Below the pieces are notes generated by a model. The model was not told the DNA's origin. It made no database searches and worked only from the letters and a program-made list of their open reading frames with translations. The translations under genes and the position numbers were made by a program. Shown piece by piece: positions 52,214 to 61,068 of a stretch of 64,000 nt of DNA. The DNA comes from Paenibacillus pectinilyticus (lineage in GTDB: Bacteria > Bacillota > Bacilli > Paenibacillales > NBRC-103111): NCBI RefSeq assembly GCF_001700435.1, contig NZ_LYPC01000020.1:187678-251677 (forward strand), read 5' to 3'. The first letter of the stretch is position 1; each line of letters opens with the position of its first letter.

Positions 52214-52228
52214 ACCAAGTTACTTGGT
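52214..52228. promoter_or_regulatory. Operator-like palindrome downstream of the cysT promoter
   Basis: ACCAAGT-T-ACTTGGT, a perfect 7-bp inverted repeat about +7 to +21 relative to the predicted cysT transcription start. The position suits a repressor; the regulator (CymR- or CysL-like, or another) is not identified. Confidence 0.6.
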
Positions 52229-52241
52229 TTTATTAAAATGA

Positions 52242-52270
52242 ATATAACAGCGCCAGGTTTATTCTGTCAA
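52242..52270 (-). promoter_or_regulatory. Sigma-A promoter of the sulfate transport operon
   Basis: On the minus strand: perfect -35 TTGACA (52270-52265), a 17-base spacer, and -10 TTATAT (52247-52242). It leaves a leader of about 57 bases before cysT. Best promoter match in the window. Confidence 0.8.
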
Positions 52271-52408
52271 TACGTAATTGTGGAAAAAATTCGCAATGTA
52301 AGGTTTTTCTTTTTGCATATAATAGTAAGGAGTTAATTTTCTAAAAAGGTCAAAATTGACGAGACGAATATCCATGAAAAATGTTTGGATAATTAAGCCA
52401 AAGATGCA

Positions 52409-52437
52409 TTGACACCTGAAACTTCACATGCTAAGAT
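52409..52437 (+). promoter_or_regulatory. Sigma-A promoter of the hydrolase-yezD pair
   Basis: TTGACA (52409-52414), a 17-base spacer and TAAGAT (52432-52437), 67 bases before the hydrolase ATG. The 325-base region 52179-52503 otherwise holds the divergent cysT promoter and operator, plus AT-rich sequence with a TATAAT at 52318 that has no clear -35. Confidence 0.7.
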
Positions 52438-52503
52438 GGTTTTATCTTCTAAATCCGAGTAAATTCATCAGAATAATATGAGTAATGAAAGGGAGTTACC
52501 AAC

Positions 52504-53334
52504 ATGGAGCATGCCATCACGATTCAAAGCGACGACGTCGAATTAGCTGCAACGCTACATTACCCCACAGATCAACATACGGCGGCACAAGCCGATTGTC
52601 AGCGCTGGCCCTTAATCATTATTTGTCACGGATTTATTGGGAGTCGAATCGGTGTTGACCGGCTTTTTGTAAAGGCAGCTCGTTCTTTCAGTGCGCAAGG
52701 TTATTTTGTTCTCCGTTTTGACTATGGCGGCTGTGGTGAGAGCACGGGCGATTATGGTGCAGGCGGGCTAGATGTTCTAATTGAACAAACACGTCGAGTG
52801 ATCGATTATGGCGTTTCAATCGATTGCGTGGATTTAAGTAGAGTTATTCTGCTTGGACATAGTCTAGGTGGAGCGGCAGCTGTATTGACCGCTGCTAAAG
52901 ATCACCGCGTGAAAACACTCGTACTTTGGTCAGCAGTTGCACATCCTCATAATGATATTATGCGCATTGTTGGCAAGAACGAATACGAGAAACTACCGCT
53001 AGGCGGTACAATTGACCATCATGGCTATACATTAACAAGCCGATTCTTCGAATCCTTATCTCAGCACCAACCGTTCGAGCAATTGCGCAAATTTGCAGGT
53101 GACGTATTTGTGGTACATGGGACAGCTGACGAAACAATACCAGTCGATTACGCTCCGCTCTATCAGAAGATGTTTTGGTTGCGTAAACAAGGGCAATGTG
53201 ATCTTGAACTCATTTATCAAGCGAACCATACGTACTCAACGACACCATCTACAACTGAATTGTTAGAGAAGACCGGAGATTGGCTGAGCTTTTCTTATAA
53301 ACGAAATAAAGAATGGAACGATTGGACAATTTAA
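52504..53334 (+). CDS. Alpha/beta hydrolase (serine aminopeptidase/esterase-like)
   Basis: A 276-residue alpha/beta hydrolase. Oxyanion region ICHGFIGSRIG, nucleophile elbow GHSLGG (Ser near residue 121), acid HGTADETIP and terminal His in QANHTYS complete the triad. No signal peptide. Substrate unknown. It is 19 bases upstream of yezD and shares its promoter. Confidence 0.88.
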   Translation: MEHAITIQSDDVELAATLHYPTDQHTAAQADCQRWPLIIICHGFIGSRIGVDRLFVKAARSFSAQGYFVLRFDYGGCGESTGDYGAGGLDVLIEQTRRVIDYGVSIDCVDLSRVILLGHSLGGAAAVLTAAKDHRVKTLVLWSAVAHPHNDIMRIVGKNEYEKLPLGGTIDHHGYTLTSRFFESLSQHQPFEQLRKFAGDVFVVHGTADETIPVDYAPLYQKMFWLRKQGQCDLELIYQANHTYSTTPSTTELLEKTGDWLSFSYKRNKEWNDWTI

Positions 53335-53353
53335 TCGACTTGGAGGCAAAAAT

Positions 53354-53569
53354 ATGGCGAAACCACTGGAACTAGATGAAGTTTGGGTAGGACGCATTAA
53401 ACAAATTTTGGACGGATTAGAATATGGTTCAGTTCAAATTGTTGTTCATGATGGGAAGATCACACAAATTGATAAAACAGAAAGAAAAAGATTTGAGACC
53501 GCGGCAGCCCCGCAGGCTCAAGCTCCATTGCAAGCAGTTAAATCAACGAAGCAAAAAAGTAAAGTTTAG
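53354..53569 (+). CDS. yezD: YezD family small protein (DUF2292)
   Basis: A 71-residue protein with the DUF2292 core WVGRIKQILDGLEYGSVQIVVHDGKITQIDKTERKR, followed by an Ala/Gln/Lys-rich tail. Related small proteins in other bacteria (for example OscA of Pseudomonas) have been tied to sulfur starvation; the divergent sulfate transporter here fits that. It ends at a terminator with a UUCG loop. Confidence 0.85.
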   Translation: MAKPLELDEVWVGRIKQILDGLEYGSVQIVVHDGKITQIDKTERKRFETAAAPQAQAPLQAVKSTKQKSKV

Positions 53570-53591
53570 TTATCCTTTGCACTCATACAGG

Positions 53592-53622
53592 AGCCCTCTT
53601 TCTTCGGAAAGGGGGCTGTTTT
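53592..53622 (+). terminator. Terminator after yezD
   Basis: Stem AGCCCTCTTTC / GAAAGGGGGCT (one G-T pair) closed by a TTCG tetraloop, then GTTTT. Confidence 0.85.
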
Positions 53623-53664
53623 CATGCGTCAGAAGACTTATACTAAACAGAGAAGGACAGTGGA

Positions 53665-54684
53665 ATGTGGAAGGGGAGTCTTATGCGTAAGGGGCACTTT
53701 ATTTGGGAAGATGCGCAGGGAATCAATCACTATGTGTACGAATGGCTTCCTTCAGAAGGCATCAACGTAAAGGGGATCGTACAAATTGCCCATGGCATGG
53801 CAGAAACAGCTGCCAGATATGAGCGATTGGCAAGTGTTTTAACGGATCAAGGGTATGCAGTGTATGCCAATGATCATTTGGGGCACGGTTTAACAGCAGG
53901 ATCACCCGATGCAGTGGGCAAATATGGTAAGGACGGGTTTCATGCCATGGTGGCTGTGATGGGGCAAATCACGTTACAAATTCGTTCGCTTTTCGAAGAT
54001 AAATGGCAATCTGGTGAGTCCACAGAACGAGGAATAGAGTCCAAGCACCTGCCTTTATATGTACTAGGGCATAGTATGGGGTCATTTTTGACACAGCATT
54101 ATCTCGTATCTCATATGGAGAAGTATCCTGACCATGTTCAAGGCATTCTTCTTTCAGGGTCAAATGGCAAAGAAGGCGCCGCGCTGAATGCCGGTATTGC
54201 TATTGCAACCTTGGAGGCTGCTTTCCGAGGCGATCATTTTCGCAGCTTGCTGCTAACCGCACTTTCATTCGGTTCATTTAATAATCACTTTAAGCCGAAT
54301 CGCACACCATTCGATTGGTTGAGCAGGGATGAGCAGGAAGTCGATGCTTATATCGATGACCCCTATTGTGGGGTTGTGTTTACTTCAGGGTATTTTCGAG
54401 ATTTCTTCAAGGGACTGAAAGAAATTCATCAAGCCCAGCATGTGAATCGAGTTCGGAAAGATATACCGATTTATATTTTCTCAGGCGAGGATGATCCCGT
54501 TGGTGGACATGGCAAAGGTGTGCGAAAGCTAATTAAAGCCTATGAGGATCTTGGCGTTCAAGATCTCAGTTATAAATTGTACCCTGGTGGCAGGCATGAA
54601 ATGCTGAATGAGATCAATCGGGCCGAGGTTATGCAGGATATTACAGCTAAGCTGGATGAATGGGTTGAGAAAAATAACAAGTAG
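53665..54684 (+). CDS. Lysophospholipase/monoacylglycerol lipase-like hydrolase
   Basis: Up to 339 residues. IAHGMAETAARYERLASVL and YANDHLGHG are typical of the monoacylglycerol lipase/lysophospholipase group; the nucleophile is in GHSMGS, the acid in SGEDDPVGGHG and the His in YPGGRHEMLNE. ATG 53665 follows AAGGA by 7 bases; ATG 53683 follows AAGGGGAG by 4 and is an alternative. It stands alone with its own terminator. Confidence 0.88.
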   Translation: MWKGSLMRKGHFIWEDAQGINHYVYEWLPSEGINVKGIVQIAHGMAETAARYERLASVLTDQGYAVYANDHLGHGLTAGSPDAVGKYGKDGFHAMVAVMGQITLQIRSLFEDKWQSGESTERGIESKHLPLYVLGHSMGSFLTQHYLVSHMEKYPDHVQGILLSGSNGKEGAALNAGIAIATLEAAFRGDHFRSLLLTALSFGSFNNHFKPNRTPFDWLSRDEQEVDAYIDDPYCGVVFTSGYFRDFFKGLKEIHQAQHVNRVRKDIPIYIFSGEDDPVGGHGKGVRKLIKAYEDLGVQDLSYKLYPGGRHEMLNEINRAEVMQDITAKLDEWVEKNNK

Positions 54685-54695
54685 CTAACACGAAT

Positions 54696-54740
54696 AAAGC
54701 TGTTCCTTTGGGCAAAATGCCTGTGAGGGACAGCTTTTTT
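54696..54740 (+). terminator. Terminator after the lysophospholipase-like gene
   Basis: AAAGCTGTTCC pairs with GGGACAGCTTT (with a GU/bulge), enclosing GGCA-AAA-TGCC, then a T run. Confidence 0.82.
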
Positions 54741-54783
54741 GTGTTGAAACGAGCTGATTACGATATGTATGGAAGACTCGACT

Positions 54784-54811
54784 GGGAAAGGGGAAAGGGG
54801 AAAGGGGAAAA
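54784..54811. repeat. 7-bp tandem repeat (GGGAAAG), about 4 copies
   Basis: GGGAAAG is repeated head to tail about four times, the last copy imperfect, just after the 3' end of the minus-strand gene at 54820. A simple slippage-prone tract. Confidence 0.85.
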
Positions 54812-54819
54812 AGGTGTAA

Positions 54820-55245
54820 CTATTTCGCGTTACGCTCGAGTTGTACGCGAATACCTTCGCGGTCAATTTGTATCCAATACTCGACGATTCGCTCATTCGC
54901 GATACGATAAACGGCGCTGGCGATTTCGATAATTGTTTTCCCTGTCGGAGCATAGCCATCTACTTCTCCGATATGTGTACCTGTTTGTTTCCAACGGACA
55001 TACACGCGATCCTCTTGTGCGAGCAGTTCCTGAATTTCTAACTGAAAGGAGCCGTAAGCTTCGATCATTTCTCTAACGTGATCAGCGTAATTCGTAGGCG
55101 AGCGATGTACGGTTGTTTCTTTCTCGGCTGTCATTTGATGGGCGAGAACTTGCTCTGCCATGTAATCGTGTGCTGCATCGGGCTGCTTGCCGGAACGAAC
55201 GCGTGCGAAAAATTGATGAATGACTTCTTGTGGTGTTAGTGGCAT
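54820..55245 (-). CDS. SnoaL-like ester cyclase family protein
   Basis: A 141-residue NTF2-like fold protein. VIHQFFARVRSG near the start, VREMIEAYGSFQLEIQELLAQ in the middle, and IVEYWIQIDREGIRVQL at the end are the SnoaL/ester-cyclase pattern. Many such proteins have no assigned reaction. A GGAGC site precedes the ATG at 55245. It lies downstream of gerC on the same strand, 62 bases away, but is probably separate. Confidence 0.8.
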   Translation of the reverse strand: MPLTPQEVIHQFFARVRSGKQPDAAHDYMAEQVLAHQMTAEKETTVHRSPTNYADHVREMIEAYGSFQLEIQELLAQEDRVYVRWKQTGTHIGEVDGYAPTGKTIIEIASAVYRIANERIVEYWIQIDREGIRVQLERNAK

Positions 55246-55307
55246 CTAAGTTGCTCCTTCGAAAGTAGTTAATTTTGTTCGGTATGGACTTCTGAATTTC
55301 GGGCTAC

Positions 55308-56459
55308 TCAATTGGCTCTATCTTTGTACTTTCCAGAGTGTACGACTTGAACCTTAACCGTGATTGTATCAAGGGAATTGGCATTCAAATGGAAATCATT
55401 TTCCTTGTTAAGTTCATGCCACTTTTTTGGGTATTTCCTATAAAGTCTTTCACCAAGTTGCAGCACATCTATCTTCTTTTTCAGTCCAATCGCGTATGTA
55501 CTTCTAAGTTGATCCTCAATCACTTGCGCTGCTAACAACTCCATTTCTTTAATAGGGGTATCTTTTACAATTTCATCGATATAGGCATTAATGTGTAATT
55601 TAATCGTGTAGTAGACTTGACCATCCCGAATAACAGGAATTATACGCGACTTTGGCTTAATCAAGACAAGTGCCGCGACAGGATTATTCGAATCTGGAAT
55701 ATTAATGGAAGTACGCTGCAGTTTTTCTTCCAGCCATCGAAATCCTTGGAGCTCATGTTCAGACATCCAACCTAAATATTTGTCTTGTGAATAATAAAAA
55801 GCCCCGTCAATTCTATACATCGATTTGGGATGTTCGTCTTCGCTCCAGGCATGTTTATCAAGGGAGATGGAAGGCATCAAAGCGGATTGGCCGGCTTCAT
55901 TGATCTCTGAAATCACCTTGAATCCCTCATGAGGTGTAATGTAGGAGCGCTGCGAATAAATTTGCGAAGGGCTGTCTAATAAAGAATCGATAGGTGATAA
56001 ATTCAGGATTGATTTCTGTACAAATATATCCTTCATCGACTCTTTTGTACCATAAAACAGAACGTTATAGCGGATTTCTCGATACCTGTTTACCATATCA
56101 TAAGCTTCTTTAACTCGATCCGTATTTTTTAGGAATCGCTCTGTGCAAACAATCGCCTTCACATGGCCCCAATACACGCGCAACTGAGAAGTTTCGTATA
56201 TCGCATTAAAAGTTTCAGTAACCGTTACGCCTTCGCCTTTCCCAATCCATGAAGGGATATTTTTCCCCATCATGGCGGACTCGCTTTTGGCAAAACTAGC
56301 AAAATTGAGAACTTGTACATAAGTCACGTATTTACCGTTCTCGTAATCCATGCCAACCGCCGTTACATAGGCCATCGTTTGGATATCTTTTGAATTCCAG
56401 CAACCCGTCAACAGAAATAATTGTACCATAATGAGAATAAATAGACCTATTTTCCTCAT
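55308..56459 (-). CDS. Spore germination lipoprotein, GerC (GerAC) family
   Basis: A 383-residue lipoprotein with lipobox LTGC (Cys near residue 20) followed by the family's WNSKDIQTMAYVTAVGMDYENG. Later blocks include VYWGHVKAIV and ALVLIKPKSR. It is the C subunit of a germinant receptor in the spore inner membrane. It is third in the operon, overlapping the A gene by 4 bases. Confidence 0.93.
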   Translation of the reverse strand: MRKIGLFILIMVQLFLLTGCWNSKDIQTMAYVTAVGMDYENGKYVTYVQVLNFASFAKSESAMMGKNIPSWIGKGEGVTVTETFNAIYETSQLRVYWGHVKAIVCTERFLKNTDRVKEAYDMVNRYREIRYNVLFYGTKESMKDIFVQKSILNLSPIDSLLDSPSQIYSQRSYITPHEGFKVISEINEAGQSALMPSISLDKHAWSEDEHPKSMYRIDGAFYYSQDKYLGWMSEHELQGFRWLEEKLQRTSINIPDSNNPVAALVLIKPKSRIIPVIRDGQVYYTIKLHINAYIDEIVKDTPIKEMELLAAQVIEDQLRSTYAIGLKKKIDVLQLGERLYRKYPKKWHELNKENDFHLNANSLDTITVKVQVVHSGKYKDRAN

Positions 56460-57934
56460 TCTGTATCTTTTCCTTGATGATCTGAATCGAGCGTATGCAG
56501 CTCTTGAGGACGCGATTTCATTTTATCCCAAGGATACTTTAAATAACTCCTAAATACGTCTTTAAAAATAAGTGGAGACCACGGTGATAAGAAAGGGATA
56601 CCGAATGATCGAAGTCTGGACATGTGCAAACCCAACAAAATCATGCACAAAATAAGTCCGTACATGCCAATAACGGCAGAAATAAGAAAGACAATCAGTC
56701 GAATGATACTAACAACAGTACCTAACGTCTGATTGACAAGCGTAGCTCCCATAATTGCCGTTATGGCTCCAACAACAACAACAGAGGGCGATACCAACCC
56801 TGCGCGTATCGAGGCATCGCCAATGACTAAACCGCCAATGACGGTTAAGGTTTGACCAATAGAGCTAGGCATTCGAACACCTGCTTCTCGGAAAACTTCA
56901 ATGAGAAACAGCAAGGTGAACATTTCCATTTGCGCAGAAAAGGGCAACCCAATGCGAGCGAGTGATATCGTCGACATAAGCCGAAAAGGAATTTGATCTT
57001 GATGAAAGGCCGTGAGGGAAACCCAAAATCCAGGTAAACATACACAGATCCAAAAACTTAAAAACCGAATCACACGTGCGAATGCGACATATTGAAAGGG
57101 AAAATGAATATCCTCAGGAGATTTTAAAATTAAAGAAAAGGTTGCAGGTGCAATTAGAATCACGGGATTGCCATCGACAATAAGGACAAACCTCCCCGCC
57201 AGCAAAGAACTAACTGCATAATCGGGCCTCCCCGTCGTATCATTTAATGGGAATAGCGCATATTTCGAATCGGCAATGGCTTCTTCCAATTGGCTGATAC
57301 TATAAATGCCATCGACATCGATTTTATTCAAGCGGGTACGGATCTTTGCTAGTATATCGGGAGCCAGAAGGTCTTGGATATACAGTATGCCGACTTTGGT
57401 TCGCGTTCTTCTGCCGAGGATGAAGGTTTCACAGCATAACGAATTACTCCGTATTCGTTTGCGAATCAGGGCAATATTCGTTGTCAAATCTTCAACAAAC
57501 CCATCTTTTGGCCCTTTAATGGAGATTTCGATACTCGATTCCTCGGGTGATCGCTGTGGACGATTGCAAATATTAAGCTTGTACATCGCATCCGAAGCTA
57601 AAAAAATGAGCAGAAGATCCCCTTGAAAAACGGCATCTGTCATTTCTTGCTCCGATGCTTCTCCGTTATAGGAAATGAGCGGTAAGGCACCGAGTACATA
57701 GCCGTTCTGCAAATATTCGAAGCCATTTTCTTGATAAATCGCATTCAATTCTGGCAGGACGGTATTCCCTATTTGAACGGAATCGCACAATCCTTCGCCA
57801 TAGATCATCATAACCATAGATGACGGATCATCTTCAGCGAAGAGGTGGACCTCAATTTGCACATCAGCGCAATTTGCAAATACTTGCCGCAGCATTTGCT
57901 CCCTGGTTATATCGTTTGTTCGTGTACCACTCAT
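56456..57934 (-). CDS. Spore germination protein, GerA (A subunit) family
   Basis: A 492-residue A subunit. The N-terminal 240 residues are soluble (ATSEY-type GerA domain), followed by TRTKVGILYIQDLLAPDIL, the FVLIVDGNPVILIAPATFS segment and C-terminal membrane helices with PFSAQMEMFTLLFLIEVFREAG. It overlaps gerB by 4 bases and gerC by 4 bases, so all three are coupled. Confidence 0.94.
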   Translation of the reverse strand: MSGTRTNDITREQMLRQVFANCADVQIEVHLFAEDDPSSMVMMIYGEGLCDSVQIGNTVLPELNAIYQENGFEYLQNGYVLGALPLISYNGEASEQEMTDAVFQGDLLLIFLASDAMYKLNICNRPQRSPEESSIEISIKGPKDGFVEDLTTNIALIRKRIRSNSLCCETFILGRRTRTKVGILYIQDLLAPDILAKIRTRLNKIDVDGIYSISQLEEAIADSKYALFPLNDTTGRPDYAVSSLLAGRFVLIVDGNPVILIAPATFSLILKSPEDIHFPFQYVAFARVIRFLSFWICVCLPGFWVSLTAFHQDQIPFRLMSTISLARIGLPFSAQMEMFTLLFLIEVFREAGVRMPSSIGQTLTVIGGLVIGDASIRAGLVSPSVVVVGAITAIMGATLVNQTLGTVVSIIRLIVFLISAVIGMYGLILCMILLGLHMSRLRSFGIPFLSPWSPLIFKDVFRSYLKYPWDKMKSRPQELHTLDSDHQGKDTE

Positions 57935-59025
57935 ACGGTTCCCTCCTTCTCAGCTTTGCTCATCCATGCGAGGACAGTCAAAACGATCGTAATGATCATG
58001 CTGGTAGTCAAAAAAACAGGGAAATAGATTTTATACATCCATAAATAGAATGTAGTAAATTTTGTTACAATCAAAGAGAAAGCAAGATAGCAAAGTGATA
58101 TAAGCAGAATGAAGCGACTGCGCTTGCTGGCGTTCTTAAATGAAAATAAATCGGCCAGCATAAACTGTGCTAGGCTTATTCGCACAGTTGCCCCAGCCAA
58201 CCATTGATAGACCGACAAGAAATCGAGGTGCTCCATATACGAACCAATTTTGACAAGACGCCACTGTTCATAAGGGGAAACCATCTGTTTGGCTGCTTCT
58301 TGAGGGCCGAATTCCGTGATTGCACCGATCAGTGGTCCTAGTGTGATGAAGGCAAGAATGGCCCCTAGCAAGATCATTTGCCATACACGCATCTGCGATT
58401 TCAAACGGTGCTGGAGTATGAGCATCATGATGATTTCTACTAGTGCACCTCCACAATAGATCATTCCGTTCATCGCTGGTTTCCAACCATGCTCAAGAAA
58501 TGGTTGAAGCAGTCGCCAATCTTTCTCTGAGGTATTGGCAATAGAAACGAAAAATCCCAGCATAACGACAGTGGGGAGCAAGATACCGGCACATATAGCG
58601 ATCGTTTGAATACCATGCTTGGCTGAATAATAACAAACGAAGAGCAAGGCAATGATCAAAACATAGGGAGGAGTCGCAGGCAAATAATTCGTAATGGTCC
58701 AAATCTCTGTTTGAATAACGGTCATTCCCCCGATAAAAAACAACTCTAAACAGATTGGTGCTAAAATCAGCCAAGCGATCCAAGGCTTTGTTTGGTTCGA
58801 CAGCCATGTCTGTAGCTGCTGTTGGCCTGATTTCTTCATAATATAAACAATAAGGGCACACCATGGGAGATAGACGACAGCCGTCAAGATGACAGTTATC
58901 CATGAATCTCTACCTGATGCATCCAGAATCAACGGATTAGCGATCACATGACTGACCATTCCATTGAACAGCATCATGACCATAATGATAGATACTAAAC
59001 CGATTTTTCCTTTTGATTGATCCAT
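57931..59025 (-). CDS. Spore germination protein, GerB (B subunit, APC-type permease)
   Basis: A 364-residue protein with about ten hydrophobic segments, as in the GerB/APC transporter fold that senses germinants. Landmarks are the N-terminal VSIIMVMMLFNGMVSHVI and the VYQWLAGATVRISLAQF block. It is first in the operon, giving the order B-A-C instead of the common A-B-C. A sporulation promoter was not found. Confidence 0.92.
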   Translation of the reverse strand: MDQSKGKIGLVSIIMVMMLFNGMVSHVIANPLILDASGRDSWITVILTAVVYLPWCALIVYIMKKSGQQQLQTWLSNQTKPWIAWLILAPICLELFFIGGMTVIQTEIWTITNYLPATPPYVLIIALLFVCYYSAKHGIQTIAICAGILLPTVVMLGFFVSIANTSEKDWRLLQPFLEHGWKPAMNGMIYCGGALVEIIMMLILQHRLKSQMRVWQMILLGAILAFITLGPLIGAITEFGPQEAAKQMVSPYEQWRLVKIGSYMEHLDFLSVYQWLAGATVRISLAQFMLADLFSFKNASKRSRFILLISLCYLAFSLIVTKFTTFYLWMYKIYFPVFLTTSMIITIVLTVLAWMSKAEKEGTV

Positions 59026-59143
59026 ATCGACTTCCCCATCTGTGCTATGAATAGCCTATTAATCCGGAAATATTTATGTAATATCTGCCTTTTATGCATA
59101 TTTTATGCGTGTGTCACGATTAGTGGCTTTCCTCAAAAAGTAC

Positions 59144-59186
59144 AATCACAAAAAGCCCATGCCATTGGCATGAGCTTTTTGTGATT
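59144..59186 (-). terminator. Terminator of the fadR-etfB-etfA operon
   Basis: Perfect 13-bp arms AATCACAAAAAGC (59144-59156) and GCTTTTTGTGATT (59174-59186) enclosing a second stem CATGCC/GGCATG. It lies 15 bases beyond the etfA stop. The 118 bases from here to the gerB start are AT-rich and hold no gene. Confidence 0.88.
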
Positions 59187-59200
59187 GATGTGCTGATGTA

Positions 59201-60184
59201 TTAGCTCAGCAGCTTCCTGAATTCTTCGGTCAGCAGCGGCACGACCTCGAACAGATCGCCGACGATGCCGTAGTCAGCAACTTTGAAGATCGGCGCTTCA
59301 GCATCCTTGTTGATGGCAATGATGACGCGCGAAGAGCTCATCCCCGCCAGATGCTGAATGGCGCCGCTAATGCCGCACGCGATGTAAATTTCCGGCGTCA
59401 CAACCTTGCCGGTCTGGCCGATCTGCATCGCGTATTCGCAGTAGCCCGCGTCGCAGGCTCCGCGGGAAGCCCCAACCGCGCCGCCTAGGACGGCAGCCAG
59501 CTCTTCGAGCGGCTGGAACCCGTCGGCGCTGCGCACGCCCCGTCCGCCGGAGACCACGATCTTGGCTTCTGCCAAGTCGATGGCGCCGGACGTTTTCTTC
59601 ACGACCTCTCGGATGATGCTGCGCAGGGAGGGGGCGGGATAGGCAACATCGATGATGGCAGCTTGGCGCGAAGCGTCAGGCTCGGCGGCTGCGATGTTGT
59701 TCGGTCTTACCGTGACGACCCATGGTGAAGCTGGGTCGGTAAACGCTTTCTTTTCGATCGCTTTGCCAGCATACATCGGTCGCGTAAACAACACGTTGTC
59801 GCCAGTCCGTTCGATGGCGGTAACGTCGGAGATTTGGCCGGCAGCCAGCGAAGCTGCGGCCAGTGGTGCAAGATCGCGGCCCACCGCGGTGTGGCCGAAA
59901 TACAGAGCATTAGGCCCCGCAACCGCGACAACGGCCATTAACGCACTTAGGTATGCTTCCGAGCTATAGCTCTCAAGCTGCGCATCTTCAATAACATAGA
60001 TCGTATCCGCGCCATAAGAGGCGAGCTCACCAGCCAAAGCTTTGCTACCGATGCCGCCAATGAGTACTGCGGCGAGAGAATCCCCGTCCTCAGCAGAAAG
60101 CTGCGCAGCACGTAACGCCTCAAAGGATACTTGACGAAGCTTGCCACTGCGAGCTTCTGCCACTGCGAGAAATTGTTTAGACAT
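59201..60184 (-). CDS. etfA: Electron transfer flavoprotein alpha subunit
   Basis: A 327-residue ETF alpha subunit. The C-terminal FAD domain is clear: VSGGRGVRSADGFQPLEELA, GQTGKVVTPEIYIACGISGAIQHLAGM and AINKDAEAPIFKVADYGIVGDL. With EtfB it takes electrons from acyl-CoA dehydrogenases. Bases 59200-59900 are unusually GC-rich. It is 55 bases downstream of etfB in a FadR-controlled operon. Confidence 0.96.
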   Translation of the reverse strand: MSKQFLAVAEARSGKLRQVSFEALRAAQLSAEDGDSLAAVLIGGIGSKALAGELASYGADTIYVIEDAQLESYSSEAYLSALMAVVAVAGPNALYFGHTAVGRDLAPLAAASLAAGQISDVTAIERTGDNVLFTRPMYAGKAIEKKAFTDPASPWVVTVRPNNIAAAEPDASRQAAIIDVAYPAPSLRSIIREVVKKTSGAIDLAEAKIVVSGGRGVRSADGFQPLEELAAVLGGAVGASRGACDAGYCEYAMQIGQTGKVVTPEIYIACGISGAIQHLAGMSSSRVIIAINKDAEAPIFKVADYGIVGDLFEVVPLLTEEFRKLLS

Positions 60185-60239
60185 CGTTGTAGCCTCCCCT
60201 TACATTTTCATAGTTTCGGAGTAACGTTGATGAGTACGG

Positions 60240-61004
60240 TTAGATCACTTTGGATTCGTTACGCAGTGCTTGCACAAGTTCGGTTACTTGGCCGGCAAGC
60301 TCACCTTTGAGAATACGGCCAGCTTTACGCTCAGGTGGTAGGGATAAGGATAGACGTGCTGTTTTGCTGACAATGGCATCTGCACCAGCAATATCATCAA
60401 GAGTTAAGTGTTGAAATGGCTTTTTCTTCGCTTTCATGATGCCGGGGAGGGAAGGATACCGTGGTTCATTCAGCCCTTGTTGTGCTGTAAAGAGGGCAGG
60501 GAGGGGCACCTCAATGACTTCAATGTCGCCTTCGGCGTCGCGGTGAACGAGCGCTTTATCGCCAGTAATGTCCAATTTGGTAATCGAAGCAACGTGAGGC
60601 AGTTGGAGCAGGGAGGCAAGACGTATCGCAACTTGACCTGCGCCATTGTCGACGGAGAAATTTCCGCCTAACACAAGATCCACAGTCTGATCACGTAAAT
60701 ACTGTGCGAGTATTTCTGCTATTTCGTATTCATCGCCTTGGATGCGATCATCGGAAATTAAGACAGCTTCGTCAGCACCCATCGCTAGCGCTGTTCGAAG
60801 TGCTTCTGCGGTACGATCAGGCCCGATCGAGAGAAGAGTCACTTTACCGCCATGCTCATCGCGCAGCTGAATGGCTTGCTCAACCGCATATTCATCATAG
60901 GGATTGATCACAAACTTCGCACCATCTTCTTGTACGGCGCCATTCTGTAAGACGATTTTCTCCTCTGTATCAAACGTTTGCTTCAATAATACAAAAATGT
61001 CCAT
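60240..61004 (-). CDS. etfB: Electron transfer flavoprotein beta subunit
   Basis: A 254-residue ETF beta subunit: MDIFVLLKQTFDTEEKIVL start, VINPYDEYAVEQAIQLRDEHGG, RTALAMGADEAVLI and the AMP-binding region LVLGGNFSVDNGAGQVAIRLA. ATG 61004 follows GGAGGGAG by 7 bases; the longer frame to 61079 runs into fadR. It lies between fadR and etfA. Confidence 0.95.
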   Translation of the reverse strand: MDIFVLLKQTFDTEEKIVLQNGAVQEDGAKFVINPYDEYAVEQAIQLRDEHGGKVTLLSIGPDRTAEALRTALAMGADEAVLISDDRIQGDEYEIAEILAQYLRDQTVDLVLGGNFSVDNGAGQVAIRLASLLQLPHVASITKLDITGDKALVHRDAEGDIEVIEVPLPALFTAQQGLNEPRYPSLPGIMKAKKKPFQHLTLDDIAGADAIVSKTARLSLSLPPERKAGRILKGELAGQVTELVQALRNESKVI

Positions 61005-61068
61005 AGTGAGGCTCCCTCCTGAATATACATGAAATAAGAACGTTACATGGTTGTTCTTGCATCCATTT

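Noticed and set aside
52349..52360. GTCAA-AA-TTGAC as a second operator in the sulfate control region
   Set aside because: Only 5-bp arms in an AT-rich region; too likely by chance and not centred on either promoter.
59060..59110. Possible sigma-G promoter upstream of gerB
   Set aside because: On the minus strand TGCATA and CATAAAT are only 14 bases apart; sigma-G promoters need about 17-18.
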